Below, piece after piece: positions 36,284 through 48,569 of a stretch of DNA of 64,000 bases (within the stretch, counting starts at the first letter, position 1; the number at the start of each line of letters is the position of its first letter). Where the stretch lies: assembly GCA_020736575.1 (NCBI GenBank), contig JAGPYM010000012.1:434001-498000 (forward strand). The letters are read 5' to 3'. This DNA is from Thelonectria olida. Lineage: Eukaryota; Ascomycota; Sordariomycetes; Hypocreales; Nectriaceae. The translations under genes were made by a program, and so were the position numbers. Under the pieces are notes generated by a model that saw only the letters and a list, made by a program, of their open reading frames with translations, was not told where the DNA came from and did not search any database.

Positions 36284-38393
36284 TTACATGCCAACATCCA
36301 ACACAGCCGGATCGCCCACCACATTCCAAACCTCGGCAGACCCCATATTCTGCCAAAATTCACTGTCAAAATCCTCCGTCAGCAAATCCTGGCTAAAGTC
36401 CATCCCCTGCATCGTCGCAGACCCCGCCGCCTGCCGCTCCATCTCCTGCTTCACCATGGCGCGCAGCGTCGTCAATTGCCTCAGCAGCCTCGAGAATGGA
36501 TCCTCGGGTGGCGGCTTCCCACCAGGCGCGGCATCCGGGAACAGGCCTGACTTGCGGCGAGCAATGATGACGACCAGGTCTTGGATCTGGCTGTCCATGA
36601 CCTCAATCATGTTGAGCTCTGCCGAGATCTGCCCGAGGTTCCAGCCGGGCACCTGCAGCGTCAGGAGCTTGACGCCCGTGATCAGGGCAAAGGCAAAGTC
36701 GGAGGCGCTGAGGCACAGGAAGCGCGGGCGCTCGAGCTCGCGGTGGGCAAAGCGCGTGTCGTAAAAGGACCGGAGGGACCGGACGCATCCCCAGAGAAGC
36801 TGGAGACGGTCGGTGAGTGGGACGTAAGTCTCGGTGGTGTGCTGGTCTGAGATAGCGATTTCATACAAAAGCACTTGGGCTATCTGGGCATGACTTTTGA
36901 GAGCATCTAAATACTATTTTAGCATCCAGTCATCAACGTGCATGATGAACCAACGTACCGTTCTCTGCAAGTGCTGGGGAGAGAGAACTGCTAAAGAGAT
37001 CCAACTGATCCTGGAAGGACCTCACTACCATGGTTAGAGGCAGTTTCATAGCTTGCTTGCTGATATTATCAATAACCATGGTCAACGAGATAGACTGCGC
37101 AAGTTGCTGGATCCGAACCAGCTTGACCAGATACTCGTCAGTCGGATACTGCATCGTCGACTCGAGCACCGTGCAGCACGTCTCGAGCAACTCGGTGTTC
37201 ATCAAGACATCGTGTCGCTTATTAGCCGTAAAGACTCTACAACACCATTAGCCAGTCATCTCCAGCAGCGGGCGAGGACACGAACAAAGTGTTCAAGTAG
37301 TATGTGCCCGCATACGCCCTCATGTGGGCCAAGTTCCGCTCCCGCTCTTCACCTTGCAGTGAGGGGTCATCCTTGAATGTCAAGTTGACGCACATGGCTC
37401 TAGCAAGGAAGAGCAGATTCGTCACCTGCGAGCCCTTGAGCGCATAATGAAACCTGTAAACGTATGTTAGCAAACGATAGGTAGACTGTCGGCCGGTCCG
37501 CATATGACCCACCAAGCAAGGAGCATCTGCAGTCCATGCAAAAGATCCAGGTTCCTCGCTCCATCGACAACGGCAGCCTGTCCGATTTCCCCCAGCAACT
37601 CCTTGCCCAGCTTCACCTGTCTAGCCCCGTCTAGGAAGCACCCAACCATCATGACGGCCTTCCACATAAACGGGTGGTGCTGTCGTAGTTCAAGCGAAGA
37701 CATGTGTGACGGCACCAGCGCAAACGGGAACAGGGGGGAATGAATCGTCCGGTAGCCCTCCAACAGCATCTCAGCCTCCTGGGGCGTCGGCCACCACGAG
37801 TCCCATGGCTGGTGTGTGGGCTGCTGCTCCCGCGGGGGCGATGGCGTCTGCGTGACGTCCTTGTCTCCCACCACCGCCGTCTTTATCGGGAACAGGTGTG
37901 AGAAGTTCCACTGGTCCCCAGTGCTAAAGGCCTCTGCCGGCGCTGGCTTCTTCGCCGGAGGAGGACTAGTGGTGGGCTGACTTGGACCTTCTTGGACGTG
38001 AGACGACAGCTCCTCCAGACGCTTCTCAAGGGCGGCAATCTTGGACAGCTTGGGGCTCTTCCGGGCCCGGGGCGGAGCCGGAGTCTGCGAGAGACACGGC
38101 TTGTTTAGTCGAAGACATCTTTAATAGGCGAGCAAATCAGTAACTGCACATTAATAAAGCCCGGAACCCTCCCTGGCTCGACCGGCCTTGCCTGTCTGCC
38201 CCGGAGCTCCGTACCGCGGGGGTCTGTCCCAACCAGCTGGTAACGGAACGGGAACGGGAAAGGAAAAGAAGCTCGCTCACCTATCGCATTTGAGGCTCCC
38301 GTCAGGCCCAGGAATGCACCTCGCCTTCGCCTTAGCGCACGTAGTGCAGGCCTTCGGACCCTTGTTCTTCTGCTGCACGATGCTAGGATTCAT
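36284..38393 (-). CDS. Zn2Cys6 transcription factor
   Basis: Fungal binuclear zinc cluster regulator, nuclear; targets unknown. Exons (minus) 38393-38281, 38118-37513, 37453-37286, 37236-36959 and 36906-36284; introns 162, 59, 49 and 52 nt; 595 residues. All six cluster cysteines are present (residues 16, 19, 26, 36, 39, 46; CX2CX6CX9CX2CX6C) in the variant CTTCAKAKARC. The first intron splits the cluster between Asp37 and Arg38. A coiled-coil-like linker follows (LSKIAALEKRLEELSSHV, dimerisation). The middle region contains the block RAYAGTYYLNTLVFTANKR seen in many fungal C6 regulators. The third intron uses a less usual GTTCGT donor, chosen because it alone restores that block. Upstream lies a CGG-rich inverted repeat (separate entry). 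The ORF pieces are individually short, so the gene is easy to miss. Confidence 0.9.
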
Positions 38394-38980
38394 GTCTACC
38401 TATGACCCGACGCGGTGAACGGAGAGACGGTGCAAAGCAGAAGAAGAGAGAAGATGTGTAACCAACATCCTTGAGGGAGCCGAAAGAAGTGTTGAGCCAA
38501 CGGGGTCCGAGGGGGCCCGTTTACACGCTGAAAGATGGTGAAGCGACCAGGGATGTCGTCGTAGGAACGGAGCCGGAGCGTCAAAATTGCTCCGTTCCTC
38601 CGCCGGAGAACAGGGGTCTTCGACCAGCGAACCAATTAGCAGCGCCCAATCCGGTCAAAGGTTTCCCCGTGTTTTACCAAAGATTGACGGCAGTTATTCG
38701 TAGATGCCTGGGTTAGGTGAGTGGGAAGGTCGGATATAAATATGCATTTGGCACTTTCTTTCATTTCACTTTGCAAATAGAAGCGGAACATAAATTGTGT
38801 TAATATCCAAAATGCCACTGTTTTGTGGCAATGGAAAAGCGAAGGTATTCAATTCTCGAGTCAGTCCTGTCACGGATAGACCACAAAATATCTCTCAAAA
38901 TGGGTTGTATAGAACGGAACTTGTGGGCTGCGTCTCGGGTTGTCCGGTTTCGCAGCAGGCTGAAAGCACGACCTCAGCAT
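38394..38980. other. Promoter region of the Zn2Cys6 gene and HEM1 3' flank
   Basis: 587 bases. The part next to 38393 is the Zn2Cys6 promoter with a CGGAG inverted repeat; the part near 38700-38980 is AT-richer and presumably HEM1 3' UTR. Confidence 0.5.
38563..38599. promoter_or_regulatory. Inverted repeat AGGAACGGAGC / GCTCCGTTCCT
   Basis: Perfect 11-bp arms at 38563-38573 and 38589-38599, about 170-207 bases upstream of the Zn2Cys6 ATG. They contain CGGAG/CTCCG. Further CGGAG copies lie between and just after the arms (38574, 38604). Inverted CGG triplets are the classic recognition unit of Zn2Cys6 proteins, so this is a candidate regulatory site. Confidence 0.45.
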
Positions 38981-40905
38981 TTAAGCAGAGGCTTCAGCGA
39001 CTTGGCTGGCGTGCTTGGCCTCCTGCTCAAGGAGGGCCTCAGTGACAGTGTTGGCAGAGCCACCGTTGGCAAGAATCTGCTGGGTCGCCTGTTCAACCTT
39101 GAGTTGCTTGTCAGTCCAGAGAGGCTCGGGAACGTTGCCCTCTTCGCCGACACCAATGAAACCACCCTCAGCAGCCCACTCAGAGGTGCGCTTGATGCCG
39201 AGACGGGTCCAGATCTCATCAACAGCCTGCACAAGCTCATCTCGATACTCCTTGGTGTGGCCGGGCGTGGGGGTGATGCGGAGGCGTTCCTGTCCAACAG
39301 GGACGGTGGGGTAGTTGATCGACTGGACGTAGATTCGGTAATCTTGAAGAAGCATGTCGGACGCAGCCTTAGCGACCTCGGCATTTCCAACCAGGATAGG
39401 GATGATGTGGGAGGGGTTGGGAATAACGGGAATGTCCCGAGCAGCCATGGCCTCCTTGACGGCTCGGGTATGGAGCTGCTGCAGTCGTCGATCTCCATCA
39501 TACTCAGCCTGGTACTCAATGGAGGCCTTTGCGCCAGCCATGGTAGCAGGGGGTAATGAGGTAGTGAAAATGAAACCAGGAGCCAAAGATCGGATCATGT
39601 CGACAAGCTTCGAGCTACCCGCGATATATCCACCAACGCAGCCATACGCCTTACCCAAAGTGCCGGTAATGATATCAATGCGGTCCATGATGGTTCCTCG
39701 GGGTTTGCCTTCAACATGCGCTTGCCAGTCCAAATGCTCCGCAACACCAGCTCCGTGGGGACCGTACATGCCGACAGCATGGACTTCGTCGAGGAAGGTG
39801 ATGGCACCGTACTTCTCAGCGAGGTCGCAAATCTCCTCAATGGGACCAATCGAGCCACACATGCTGTACACGGACTCGAAGGCGATGATCTTGGGAACAT
39901 GGAGAGGGAGGGAGGCCAGTTTGGCCTCAAGGTCCTGGACGTCGTTGTGCTTGAAAACAATCTTCTTGGTTCCAGAATGGCGAATACCCTGGATCATAGA
40001 GGCGTGGTTCAAGCTGTCTGACAGGATGACGCAGTCGGGCATCTTACTGCCGAGGGTGGCGAGGGTGGCATCATTGGCGACGTAGCACGAGCTGAAAACG
40101 AGAGCCGCCTCCTGGGCGTGCAGCTTGGCGAGGGAAGCCTCGAGTTCAACCGCATGGCGGTTATGACCAGAAATGTTACGGGTTCCGCCAGCACCAGCGC
40201 CGTACTCTTCCAAAGTCTCGTGCATCTTGTTCAAGACTCGCGAGTTGCGACCCATGCCCAGGTAGTCGTTGGCGCACCAGACGGTAACTCGATCCTCCTT
40301 GTTGGCCATGTGGGCGCGGGGAAATTCCTTGGCCAGGCGGTTGATGTTGTTGAAGTAGCGGTAGGACTTGTCCTTGTGCTTCTTCTCGAGCTCGGCATTG
40401 TAAAAGGATTCGTAGTCAAACTTGGCCGTGGGGTCGACGGGGGCAGCGGTAGCAGCAACGCGAGTGGGAGTCGCCTTTCGGTTCAAGGAGACACCGGGCG
40501 GGATGGGAGCTACATCACATGTTAGAAGCCGAAGAATTGACAAAAGACGGGAGGCGTTGATTATATCGGGGTTGAAGACATACCTTTCTCGCGGCCCTCA
40601 AAGATGGGGCTGTCGACGGCGCGAGCCTCCTGGTTACGGCTGGTGTGAATCCTAGCCTTTCCAGCCTTCGCATTGCCGGAAAAGGCACGAAAGGCAGCAG
40701 CACCGTGCTTGGCCGACTGGACAGCCATAGCTTTGCCCATGACGGGGCAGCGGTGGCCGAGCAGCTGCAGCTTGGAAATGGTGCCGCCACAAGGCGAAGA
40801 TGCGACCTGGGGACGAGCGGTGGTCGACAGGGAGCGCAGGGTGGCGGGGGAGGCCTTCTTCAGGAAGGGGCACATGGCCTTGGACTGACGAAGAACAGCA
40901 TCCAT
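38981..40905 (-). CDS. HEM1: 5-aminolevulinate synthase, mitochondrial
   Basis: PLP enzyme condensing glycine and succinyl-CoA, the first step of heme synthesis, in the mitochondrial matrix. Exons (minus) 40905-40584 and 40509-38981, with a 74-nt phase-1 intron; 616 residues. Presequence of about 110 residues, rich in Arg, Ser and Ala. It carries two Cys-Pro heme regulatory motifs: MCPFLKK (Cys12) and HRCPVMGK (about Cys53). The catalytic core starts near [11 protein letters not shown]. The PLP lysine lies in [18 protein letters not shown], with the substrate/PLP motifs [17 protein letters not shown] and [12 protein letters not shown]. The C-terminal domain ends in a short Glu/Ala-rich tail. 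Core and order match fungal HemA/Hem1 throughout. The Cys-Pro motifs suggest feedback control of import by heme, as known for this family. Confidence 0.98.
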
Positions 40906-42960
40906 GGCGAAGTCGAATTGAGCAAGTGCCGAGGTCGTTGAGAAGTTTTGTCAAGAAACGAGCGGTGGCGGCGCAGGTGGAAAAAAAGATGGGAAGTGTT
41001 TCGAAGAGGGGCGATGCGATGCGATTGAGTCGGAGCACACGCACGACTGCAAGCGAAACCAAGCAATTGGCGGCAAGTACCTATCCCGAGGGAAGCTGAC
41101 TGTATGGGCGGATGGGGTGCGAGCAGAGAGAGTGAGTGGTTGGATAGAAGGAAGGAGGAAAAAGAAGAGAGGACGTTGAGGAGACGGGGGTTAAAGAGAG
41201 AAGCGGGAGAAGAGGGTCCAGTCGGTCGGTCGGTGGTTCGGGAAGCGGCAGGCCTTCAAACAGTAGCAACGGCGGATTCATTTTTTGCCCCATCGAATCC
41301 CTCCATTCGAACTCTTCTATTACTCCGTCTGGACTAACTTGTCATTTACGCCCACCGCGACTTTGACGCCCGGATGGAGGGGTTTCTCCCATCTTTTCCC
41401 TTCTGAGAATAGAAGGGGCATTGACGTTTTCTCCCCTCGGGTTCTTTTTCTCTTCCTCACCACCTCACATGCTTGCAACCTATCCACATCTGCCGCCGTC
41501 GCCGCAGTTCGCCGCCACCTCCGCTCTCTGAGTCGGGTCGGGGTGGGTGCCGGAGGAGGGGGGGGCAGCTTTGAAGCATCTCCGGGTGTACGTACTGTCT
41601 TCCTCCCCCGATTCCGACATTTCCAGAAGGGCGTTACTGATCTAAAAAGAACTCCAGCATAGCACAATCTCCGTCCTCATCCCCTCAATCGACCGCAATC
41701 GTCCACCGCCTGGCAACTGGCCTGACCAGTCCTTCCGGTCTGCCCCCTCTAGCGCCAAAAAAGCGACTCTCTGACTCGGCCCCAGTTACGCAGCCACGGG
41801 AACTCCCAAAAAGAACCTAAAAGGAATGGAAAGAAGAGCGACAGGCCAGACCGGCGGGAAAAGAAAGAAATACCTCGAGCATCATTGGCCCAGGCCAGAT
41901 CTCGTCTGTCCCGCCCCCTGCACCTCTGCGGCTTACGCACATGAATGATTCCAGTTCCGAGATCTGCCACAGCGAATCGTCATTCACCCATTGACTCATT
42001 GGCCCGTTCCGTCTGCCACACACACATTTTCTTTTTCTCCCTTTTCTCTTTCCTCGCTTTCATCATGACAAGAACGACATCCCCGCCCATGAGGAAATCA
42101 AATGCCCATGCGCCGCCTGCGGCAATTCACTAATCTTGCCGCTTCAAAAACCGGCGTGATTCCATCCCACCGTTACCAATTCTCCTCCATTTATGGTACG
42201 GCATCGCTAGACCTCGGTCTAGTTCTACGTAGTTGCAGGCACGGATACAACTCTCCGTCTCTCTTCCGGCTCCGGCACCGGCTTTACATCGTCTTTGCTA
42301 ACACAAATTAAACCCCCATACATCTTCACCACTAATTCCTCGTACGATCCATGGCCAATGGTTTGTCATTTGCAAAAACAACCCCAACACTTTGTTCACC
42401 TTTGATCCTTACTTCATACCCACTACCGATTTGAACATGTCTTGCCGGAATTCTCCGACCATTGCACTTATGCTGTAGCTCACTTGGAAATACACATCTC
42501 CTCGGAATACCCTCAATCACAGCATTGAAACCATGTTCTGGGCCACTAAACCACCCTGCTCATATTGCCTCCTGGCTGTATGTCCTGCCTAGGTAGAGAG
42601 CAAACCATCTCCTCTCCTCTCCTCTGCTCCTCCTCCAAAATGGGTATCATAGATAAGTGACTCCGACAACGCCATAATTGCCCTTTAAAAGACGCCTCCG
42701 CAGCACCACCCTCGTGCATGGCTCCCTCTCCCGCCCATAAAGATTCCTTTCATAATTCCATCCTCGATCCCCTCAAACTACCTACCCCGGACTTGTTGAT
42801 GGTGGCACTTGGTTACTGCGCCGTCTCCTATTGTCGGCCAATTCCCGCATCACAGCCATGTCATCCCGCGCATGCCGGCTCCTGGGTGTTGCTCCTGGAT
42901 TCGCACCAGGTCGCTCAATATTTCGCAAGTTCTAAGACAACAAATTAGTACGTGTTAATC
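40906..42960. other. 2-kb intergenic region upstream of HEM1
   Basis: 2,055 bases with no supported gene. 40906 to about 41300 is pyrimidine-rich on the minus strand and fits the HEM1 promoter and leader. The remainder has scattered short ORFs without coding character. There is a CCTCT-type tandem run near 42610-42630. 3' UTR of the SNF2 gene occupies the right end. No tRNA or transposon recognised. Confidence 0.5.
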
Positions 42961-45900
42961 TCAATCGTATTCTTGCAAGTGTCCTACATGAGGGTCTGGT
43001 GAGAATGTCTTGCGACTGGCTTGGTCAAATATTACCTGTCCCTGCAGCCCACTGGTTGCTTTAACTCGACTTTCCAACTCCTGTTTGTCTGCCCGCGCAA
43101 CATATTCTGGCGTCCAGCTGCCCAAAGCCAGCGACATGATAAACTGGTCGTGGACCAGCAGTCTCTCCAGATCTTTCCAATGTTGGTTGTCTGGCAGAAA
43201 TCCTCGACCTATGTCTTTCCTAACCACATCGATCGCATCTGTCAGGACATGTGCGATATGCCTAGTCTCGCCAGTGACACGGAGCAAACCCTGTACCCGT
43301 AACACATGGATCCTGCTCTCAAGACCAAATTGAAACCCAAACTTGGCGTGGTTCTGCGGCTGGCCAAATATGTTAGAGCTGCTACTTGATGTCGTTGGCG
43401 TCGGGCCCGGGGTTGGCGTCTTTGGCATTTGCATCGGCGTCGGAGCTGGGGCTGGTATCGCTGCTGGAGCGGGAGGCTGCGTCGCAAATGGTGTCACATG
43501 TGGGTGAGTTCCGAAATACGTATTTGCTCCTGCGACGGGCAATGGGGCTGGTCCGAAACTAGGCTGAGGGGGCTGAGTCTATTTTGTGTAAGCTTGATGT
43601 TCTTTGAGGGCCTGAGGATGAGGCGAGGCCTCACCTGCGAAGCTAGTCCGGGTGAGTGCGATGCGGGCTGCGAGGCAGGGCCGGCAGGCGGGTGACGGTG
43701 TGTCCAGCTGCCATCGCCCGTTCCACCCGGCGACTGGTTGACTGGCGGCTGAGGTTTAGTAGGGTTCAATCGAAGCTTGACGCCTGGATGCTGTAAGTGT
43801 AGTGGAGGGGGTTGTGCAGAAGGGCCCTGCAAACCAACAGGTGAATGCAGTGCATGGGACTGTTGGGATAGGCGGTGGAACTCTTGCTGGTCTACCCTCT
43901 GTTTAGCCTTGAGGAAAGCAGCAGGGTCTTTGAGGCGGAGGCGATTCAACTCTACCATGCTGTCCACGTCTCGACGCTCAACTTCCGTCAGTGTGACATC
44001 GGGATCTTCCTCCTCGAATGTGTCTGTGGAGATGATGTATCGAATAGACTGGCTGTCTTTTTTGTACTGGATGAGTTTGTCCAAGACGTGGTCCTTGCCG
44101 AGAAATGGGTCGAGATCCTTGGGTTTGGTTTCTTTGATGTTGTGCATGATGATCGCATTTCGATTAGACCAACTCAAGGGATTCTTCTCATCCACCACCC
44201 TGGACGCAAGTTGACTTTTGAAGACATGGCGGTTGTGGATGTCCTCTTCGAAACTCCCTGCCACGACCAAGGTGTAGACGTAAACTGGCTTCTTTTGTCC
44301 AATGCGATAGGCTCTTCCGATGGCTTGCTGTTCATATACAGGATTCCATTTGAAGTCGAAAATCACTACTCGGTTAGCACCGTGGATGTTCAGCCCAACT
44401 CCGCCGGCGGTTGTAGAGATCAAGTAGACCTCTTGGTCGCCGTTGTTGAAGTGTTTTGTCATCTCTTGACGCACGTCGATGCCAGTCGAGCCCACCAAGC
44501 ATGAAACCCTCCGCTTTTGCATCTGGAAGTGGTTGTGAAGGTAATTAATCGTCACCAGTGACTGGCTGAAGATGAGTACCTTGTCTCCCACACTTCGAGC
44601 TTCATCCAAAATGATGTTCAACAACTCGACCTTCCAAGACAGAGATGTGCTGTCGGGATCGGGTATCTTGAGTTCTTTTAGGGCGAGGGGAATGATGCTT
44701 CTGGGGAAGATCCTGCTTTCGGCATCTTCTTTGGGATGGGGACCGGTGATATCCTTGATCTTTTGACCGAAACACCTCGGATGGCTACAAATGAGGCCCA
44801 AGTCATTTGTCATCGCTAAAATCCAGGACTTGGGAGCAGTCTTTGAGCCATGAATCATTGACTGAACGTAAAGATCGTAAAGACGACTCTGCGTCGGAGT
44901 GGGGGGCACGAAGAGAACGAATTCAAACTTCGGAGGCAAGTCTTCTTTCAGACATGACTTGATCGTGGCGCGATTCACTTTGGGCGCAACTGTCATCTTG
45001 AGAGCTTCCAGTGTCTTCAGGGCTTTTCGCTTCTGGACGCTCGAGCTGTCCCGCCAAAGACCATGCTGGATTGGTTGCGCATAGATTTCTCGAAATTCTT
45101 CTACCGGACCCAGGAAGTTTGGAGCCACCCAATCAATCATGGAGTGGTATTCTTCCACATTGTTTGCCAGAGGCGATCCTGTGAGGGCGATTCGGTTTTT
45201 GGTTTTGAAGCGGGAGCAGGACTTGTTTGCACGGCCCGATGAGTTCTTCATCTGATGTGCCTCATCCGCAACAACAATGCTGGGCTTGTCGAGCAATAAG
45301 CTCTCAACTTCGGGATAACGGGAAAGCATATGAGAAAGCATATGATAGCCAATCACAAGAACACCGCCACCCTCTGCCCATTGACGAACGACTTCCGGTC
45401 TCTCAGCAAAATTCATCTTGGCATCGAGACGACGGAACTCGCCGAGGATGCCATCCGGCGCCCACATCAACAGCTCATCCACCCAGTTATCCACCAATCC
45501 TGGGGGGCAAACAACCAGCGTCTGAGAAGTTCGAAGATGCTCAGGTATTTGAGCCCGAACCCTTGGATCTGATGACATGGCTGCTTCCTGAATGACGACG
45601 AGGAGCGTGATGACTTGCATGGTCTTGCCCAAGCCCATGGTGTGAGCCAACAAACAGCCCTGGCGCGTCTCTGCGTCAAGAACAAGCTGATTCCACATGA
45701 ACCGGACGCCCTCGACTTGGTGATCCTTGATTCTTGTCCCGATGTCTGCGTTCACGTATATGAACGGCTGGTCATCCTGCTTCGTTTCATTCACAATGAG
45801 GCGAGCCCTATCTCGCGGTATGGACCCGAGAAGGGAGAGCTCATTCCGTAGCTTGTCTCTGCGAGCTTTCTGCTCTCGTACTCGCATTCTCTCCCTTTCT

Positions 45901-48419
45901 CTTAGGTCCACCGCTTCCTTGTTCTGAATGATTTCTTTCGCAGGCTTTTGCGACCTCAACTGACTGTTCTCCTCCTCCTCCTCCTCCAATAGCAGATCAT
46001 CGTCGTCGATTTCGTCATCTAAGACATCATCGAAGGCATCGGCATTGTAGATCTGACTGTCCTGGGGGAAGTCTGAAGCAGCGTCTCTGATGAACGCCCA
46101 AAAGAGGTGGAACGATGGACGTTTGGATTTCGTTAGCTTCTTCCGTATTTTAGGGGATAGGTGAATAAGAATCGGCAAATGCTCCTGGTAATTCTTAGTT
46201 CTGACGAAGCAGAGGAAGAGTCGCGTGACATCAAAGGAAATGACTTTTGGCACATCTTCAAGGTGATCAATACTCGCAAGTGGGTTGTTCATATGAGCCA
46301 TCACTCCCTCTTCCCAGGCATCATCCTCTGACCTGTCTCGGAGAAAGTCGATCAAGGCCGCTCGTCGGTTATGGGGGAGCTGCCAGATGAGACAGATGAG
46401 CAGCTTCCAACGATCATGTTTCTTGGCCCAATGTGTTGGGCTTTTGCTTCCAATTTCTTTGAAGTTTCCGAATTCTTCAGGAGTCGGCACAGGGAGCTTG
46501 ATTTTAGGCCCAGATGGAGATTCCGCCCCATCGTCGTTGAGACTCTGGGCTGCTTTCTGAGAAAACGGTTCTGAATAGGCTTGGGACTTGGCTGGGCTGG
46601 TGAGGTCTACAAAAGACGTGCTTTTGAGGCCGGTGGGCGTATTGGGGCCCCACGTCGCTTGAGTGAGGTCGACAAGGTCAGGAAGCTCCGCCTTTACAGA
46701 TTGGGCTGGAGAGTGAAGGGAAGCTGGAAGCTCATCAGACATTTCCATAGCGTCAGGCAAATCAGCTTTTAGTTGGGCATCGATTTCTGGCTGGTCGTCG
46801 GGGACGACAAAGTCTTCCTCGTCAGAGCTGGTCAAGATCTCTTCACCCAGATTGTCGCTTGCTTTGTTCGCGATGGGCTTTCTGGGTCTGGGAACGACAT
46901 CTGGCTTTGGAGGCGCAATTCGTGATTCCAGCATCCCTACTAGCCAAATGTTGTACAACTTGTCCTGGACACTCTGTTCCAAACAATTTGCTTGATTTCG
47001 AAGGTCGGATGGCTTCGTCCAAGTCTCATCTGAGATTTCTTTGCAGAGTCTCTTGATTCGGTCGTCGAAAAACTTCGCTTGTTTATGAGCCATTAGGATT
47101 TGGACCTTCTTCGTGCCTCTGCGCCGGGCATCATGCCACAGGCGATGAGCCTTTCTCTGATGCTTTGGGAGTTTCCTTTCTTCCCAGGCAAAAGAGATGG
47201 CCTCTATGGCATCGTTGAGAATTTCTTTCACCGTCTCCAACGAAAGACTTAGTCGAGCCATGTCAGCTTTGGCTTTCTCTCTTTCGGCTTTTTCCTCTTC
47301 CATCTCTCTTATGGTTTGCTCATCGAAAAAATCAGGTAAGTCAACAAGATCCAGGATTGATTCTGACTCTCCGGGGCTAGGTGATCGCATCTGGACGAAG
47401 CCCTGCTTCTCAAGCTTCTCAATCCTGCTATTCTTCTTCAAAAATCGCTTCATGGCTCGATGAACAGTGATTTGGCGGCCTGGCGGGATTGCGTTAGGAA
47501 CCAGTGTTGCGAAGCTGTCTTCAGATGGTTCCAGGAGTCGAGAACTCAGAGACCCGGTTGGAGATTTGATCGTTTCTAAGGAAAGGCTACCATCACCAAG
47601 ATAGGCGCCTATCGGTGCGTTGTCCCAGACAAATTCTTGGTCTTCTGTCTGACCCTCTGGAGCGAAGCTGAGTGTATCCGCCTCTGTTGGAATGAATGCA
47701 TGCGCAATGTTGAGTGGTCTGTCTGCCAAGACCAGAGGCGCAATGCGTTTTCGCTTCGTTGGTCTTTCAGGCTCGAGGTTATCGGACTCCAAAGTATGCT
47801 TCGTGACGTCGGCAGATTCTGACCTTCGTGGTGGAACTGGTAGGTTGGGGGCGGTAGCAATACTACTCTCTTCGGGGAAGTGCAGTTCACCGCCAATCGG
47901 GACATCATCATCTTGATGGGAAAGCTGTACAGTAGGGGGCGATTGATAAGCTGAGTCGGGTGCACCAACTTCAACCGATATAGCTCTTGCGCTGAGTTCC
48001 TGTTGAGGTGGCATCAACGGTCCTAGTTCCGTGGATTGCGCAGGAAGGTCATGAGGCGATTTCGGGCTCAGGGATGATGACACTTCATTTTCATCGGCTT
48101 CGAGTAAGCAGCCAGCTTGTTTCTTGTCAAAATCTTGCCTCCATTTCTGGTACGCCCAGCTACGAGATCTCAAGTCGAGGAGAGTCTCTCCCAGGGCCAC
48201 TTGGTGTCGGGCGAGTCTGATGCCGAGGCATTCCATCAACCCTTGACGGGAGCAATAATGCTCATACTTGAGAAGAGTTTGTCCGTCAAATTCGTGTTCG
48301 TAGATCTTGTTAACGAGTATGGCGCGATTTTGTGAACATAGACTGCCTGAGGCAGTTAGCCTGCGGGCCACAGACGCGACATCCCAGGAGAAGGGATCAT
48401 CATCCATCGCAGCATCCAT
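42961..48419 (-). CDS. SNF2-family chromatin ATPase, ATRX/ARIP4-like
   Basis: DNA translocase of the Rad54/ATRX branch of Swi2/Snf2 proteins; nuclear, substrate unknown. Exons (minus) 48419-43635 and 43578-42961, with a 56-nt intron; about 1,800 residues. The N-terminal 90 residues form a small helical domain around WDVASVARRL and YCSRQGLMECLGIRLARHQ. A long charged region has a poly-Glu run near nt 45980. Helicase motifs: I HTMGLGKTMQ, II VADEAHQMKN, III LTGSPLANN, then the C-terminal lobe with KVLIFSQSL, STTAGGVGLNIHGANRV (V) and QQAIGRAYRIGQKKPVYVY (VI). The tail is Pro/Gln-rich, followed by a conserved helical end (LESRIHVLRVQGLLRVTG). Start: open frame extends upstream, but the first ATG is 48419. 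A probable leader intron lies at 48463-48569. Confidence 0.93.
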
Positions 48420-48462
48420 TGGGTGCTGCGCGAACTCTGGAGGGCTTGATTTCAAATCGACC

Positions 48463-48569
48463 CTAGATGAAAATTAGATAAGTAGGGAGATAGCCAAACA
48501 AGAACAAAAGTTCGGCGGATATTGCAAAGGCAAAGAAGTTTGCTTCAGCACCAACGCGCCCGAACTCAC
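48463..48569 (-). promoter_or_regulatory. Probable 5' UTR intron with an upstream ORF at its edge
   Basis: On the minus strand a GTGAGT donor (48569) and a CTAATTTTCATCTAG branch/acceptor (ending 48463) bound 107 nt just before the SNF2 ATG. An upstream ATG (48572-48570) abuts the donor. When spliced, its frame runs past the main ATG to a stop ending at 48400; unspliced, it stops inside the intron. Confidence 0.5.

Noticed and set aside
38825..39556. 243-codon plus-strand ORF over the HEM1 3' end
   Set aside because: Overlaps certain HEM1 coding sequence on the other strand; composition follows from it.
39354..40085. 243-codon plus-strand ORF opposite HEM1
   Set aside because: Shadow of the HEM1 frame; no start context or motif.
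41081..42950. Small ORFs between HEM1 and the SNF2 gene as novel genes
   Set aside because: Short, low-complexity, no splice-linked continuation and no codon bias.
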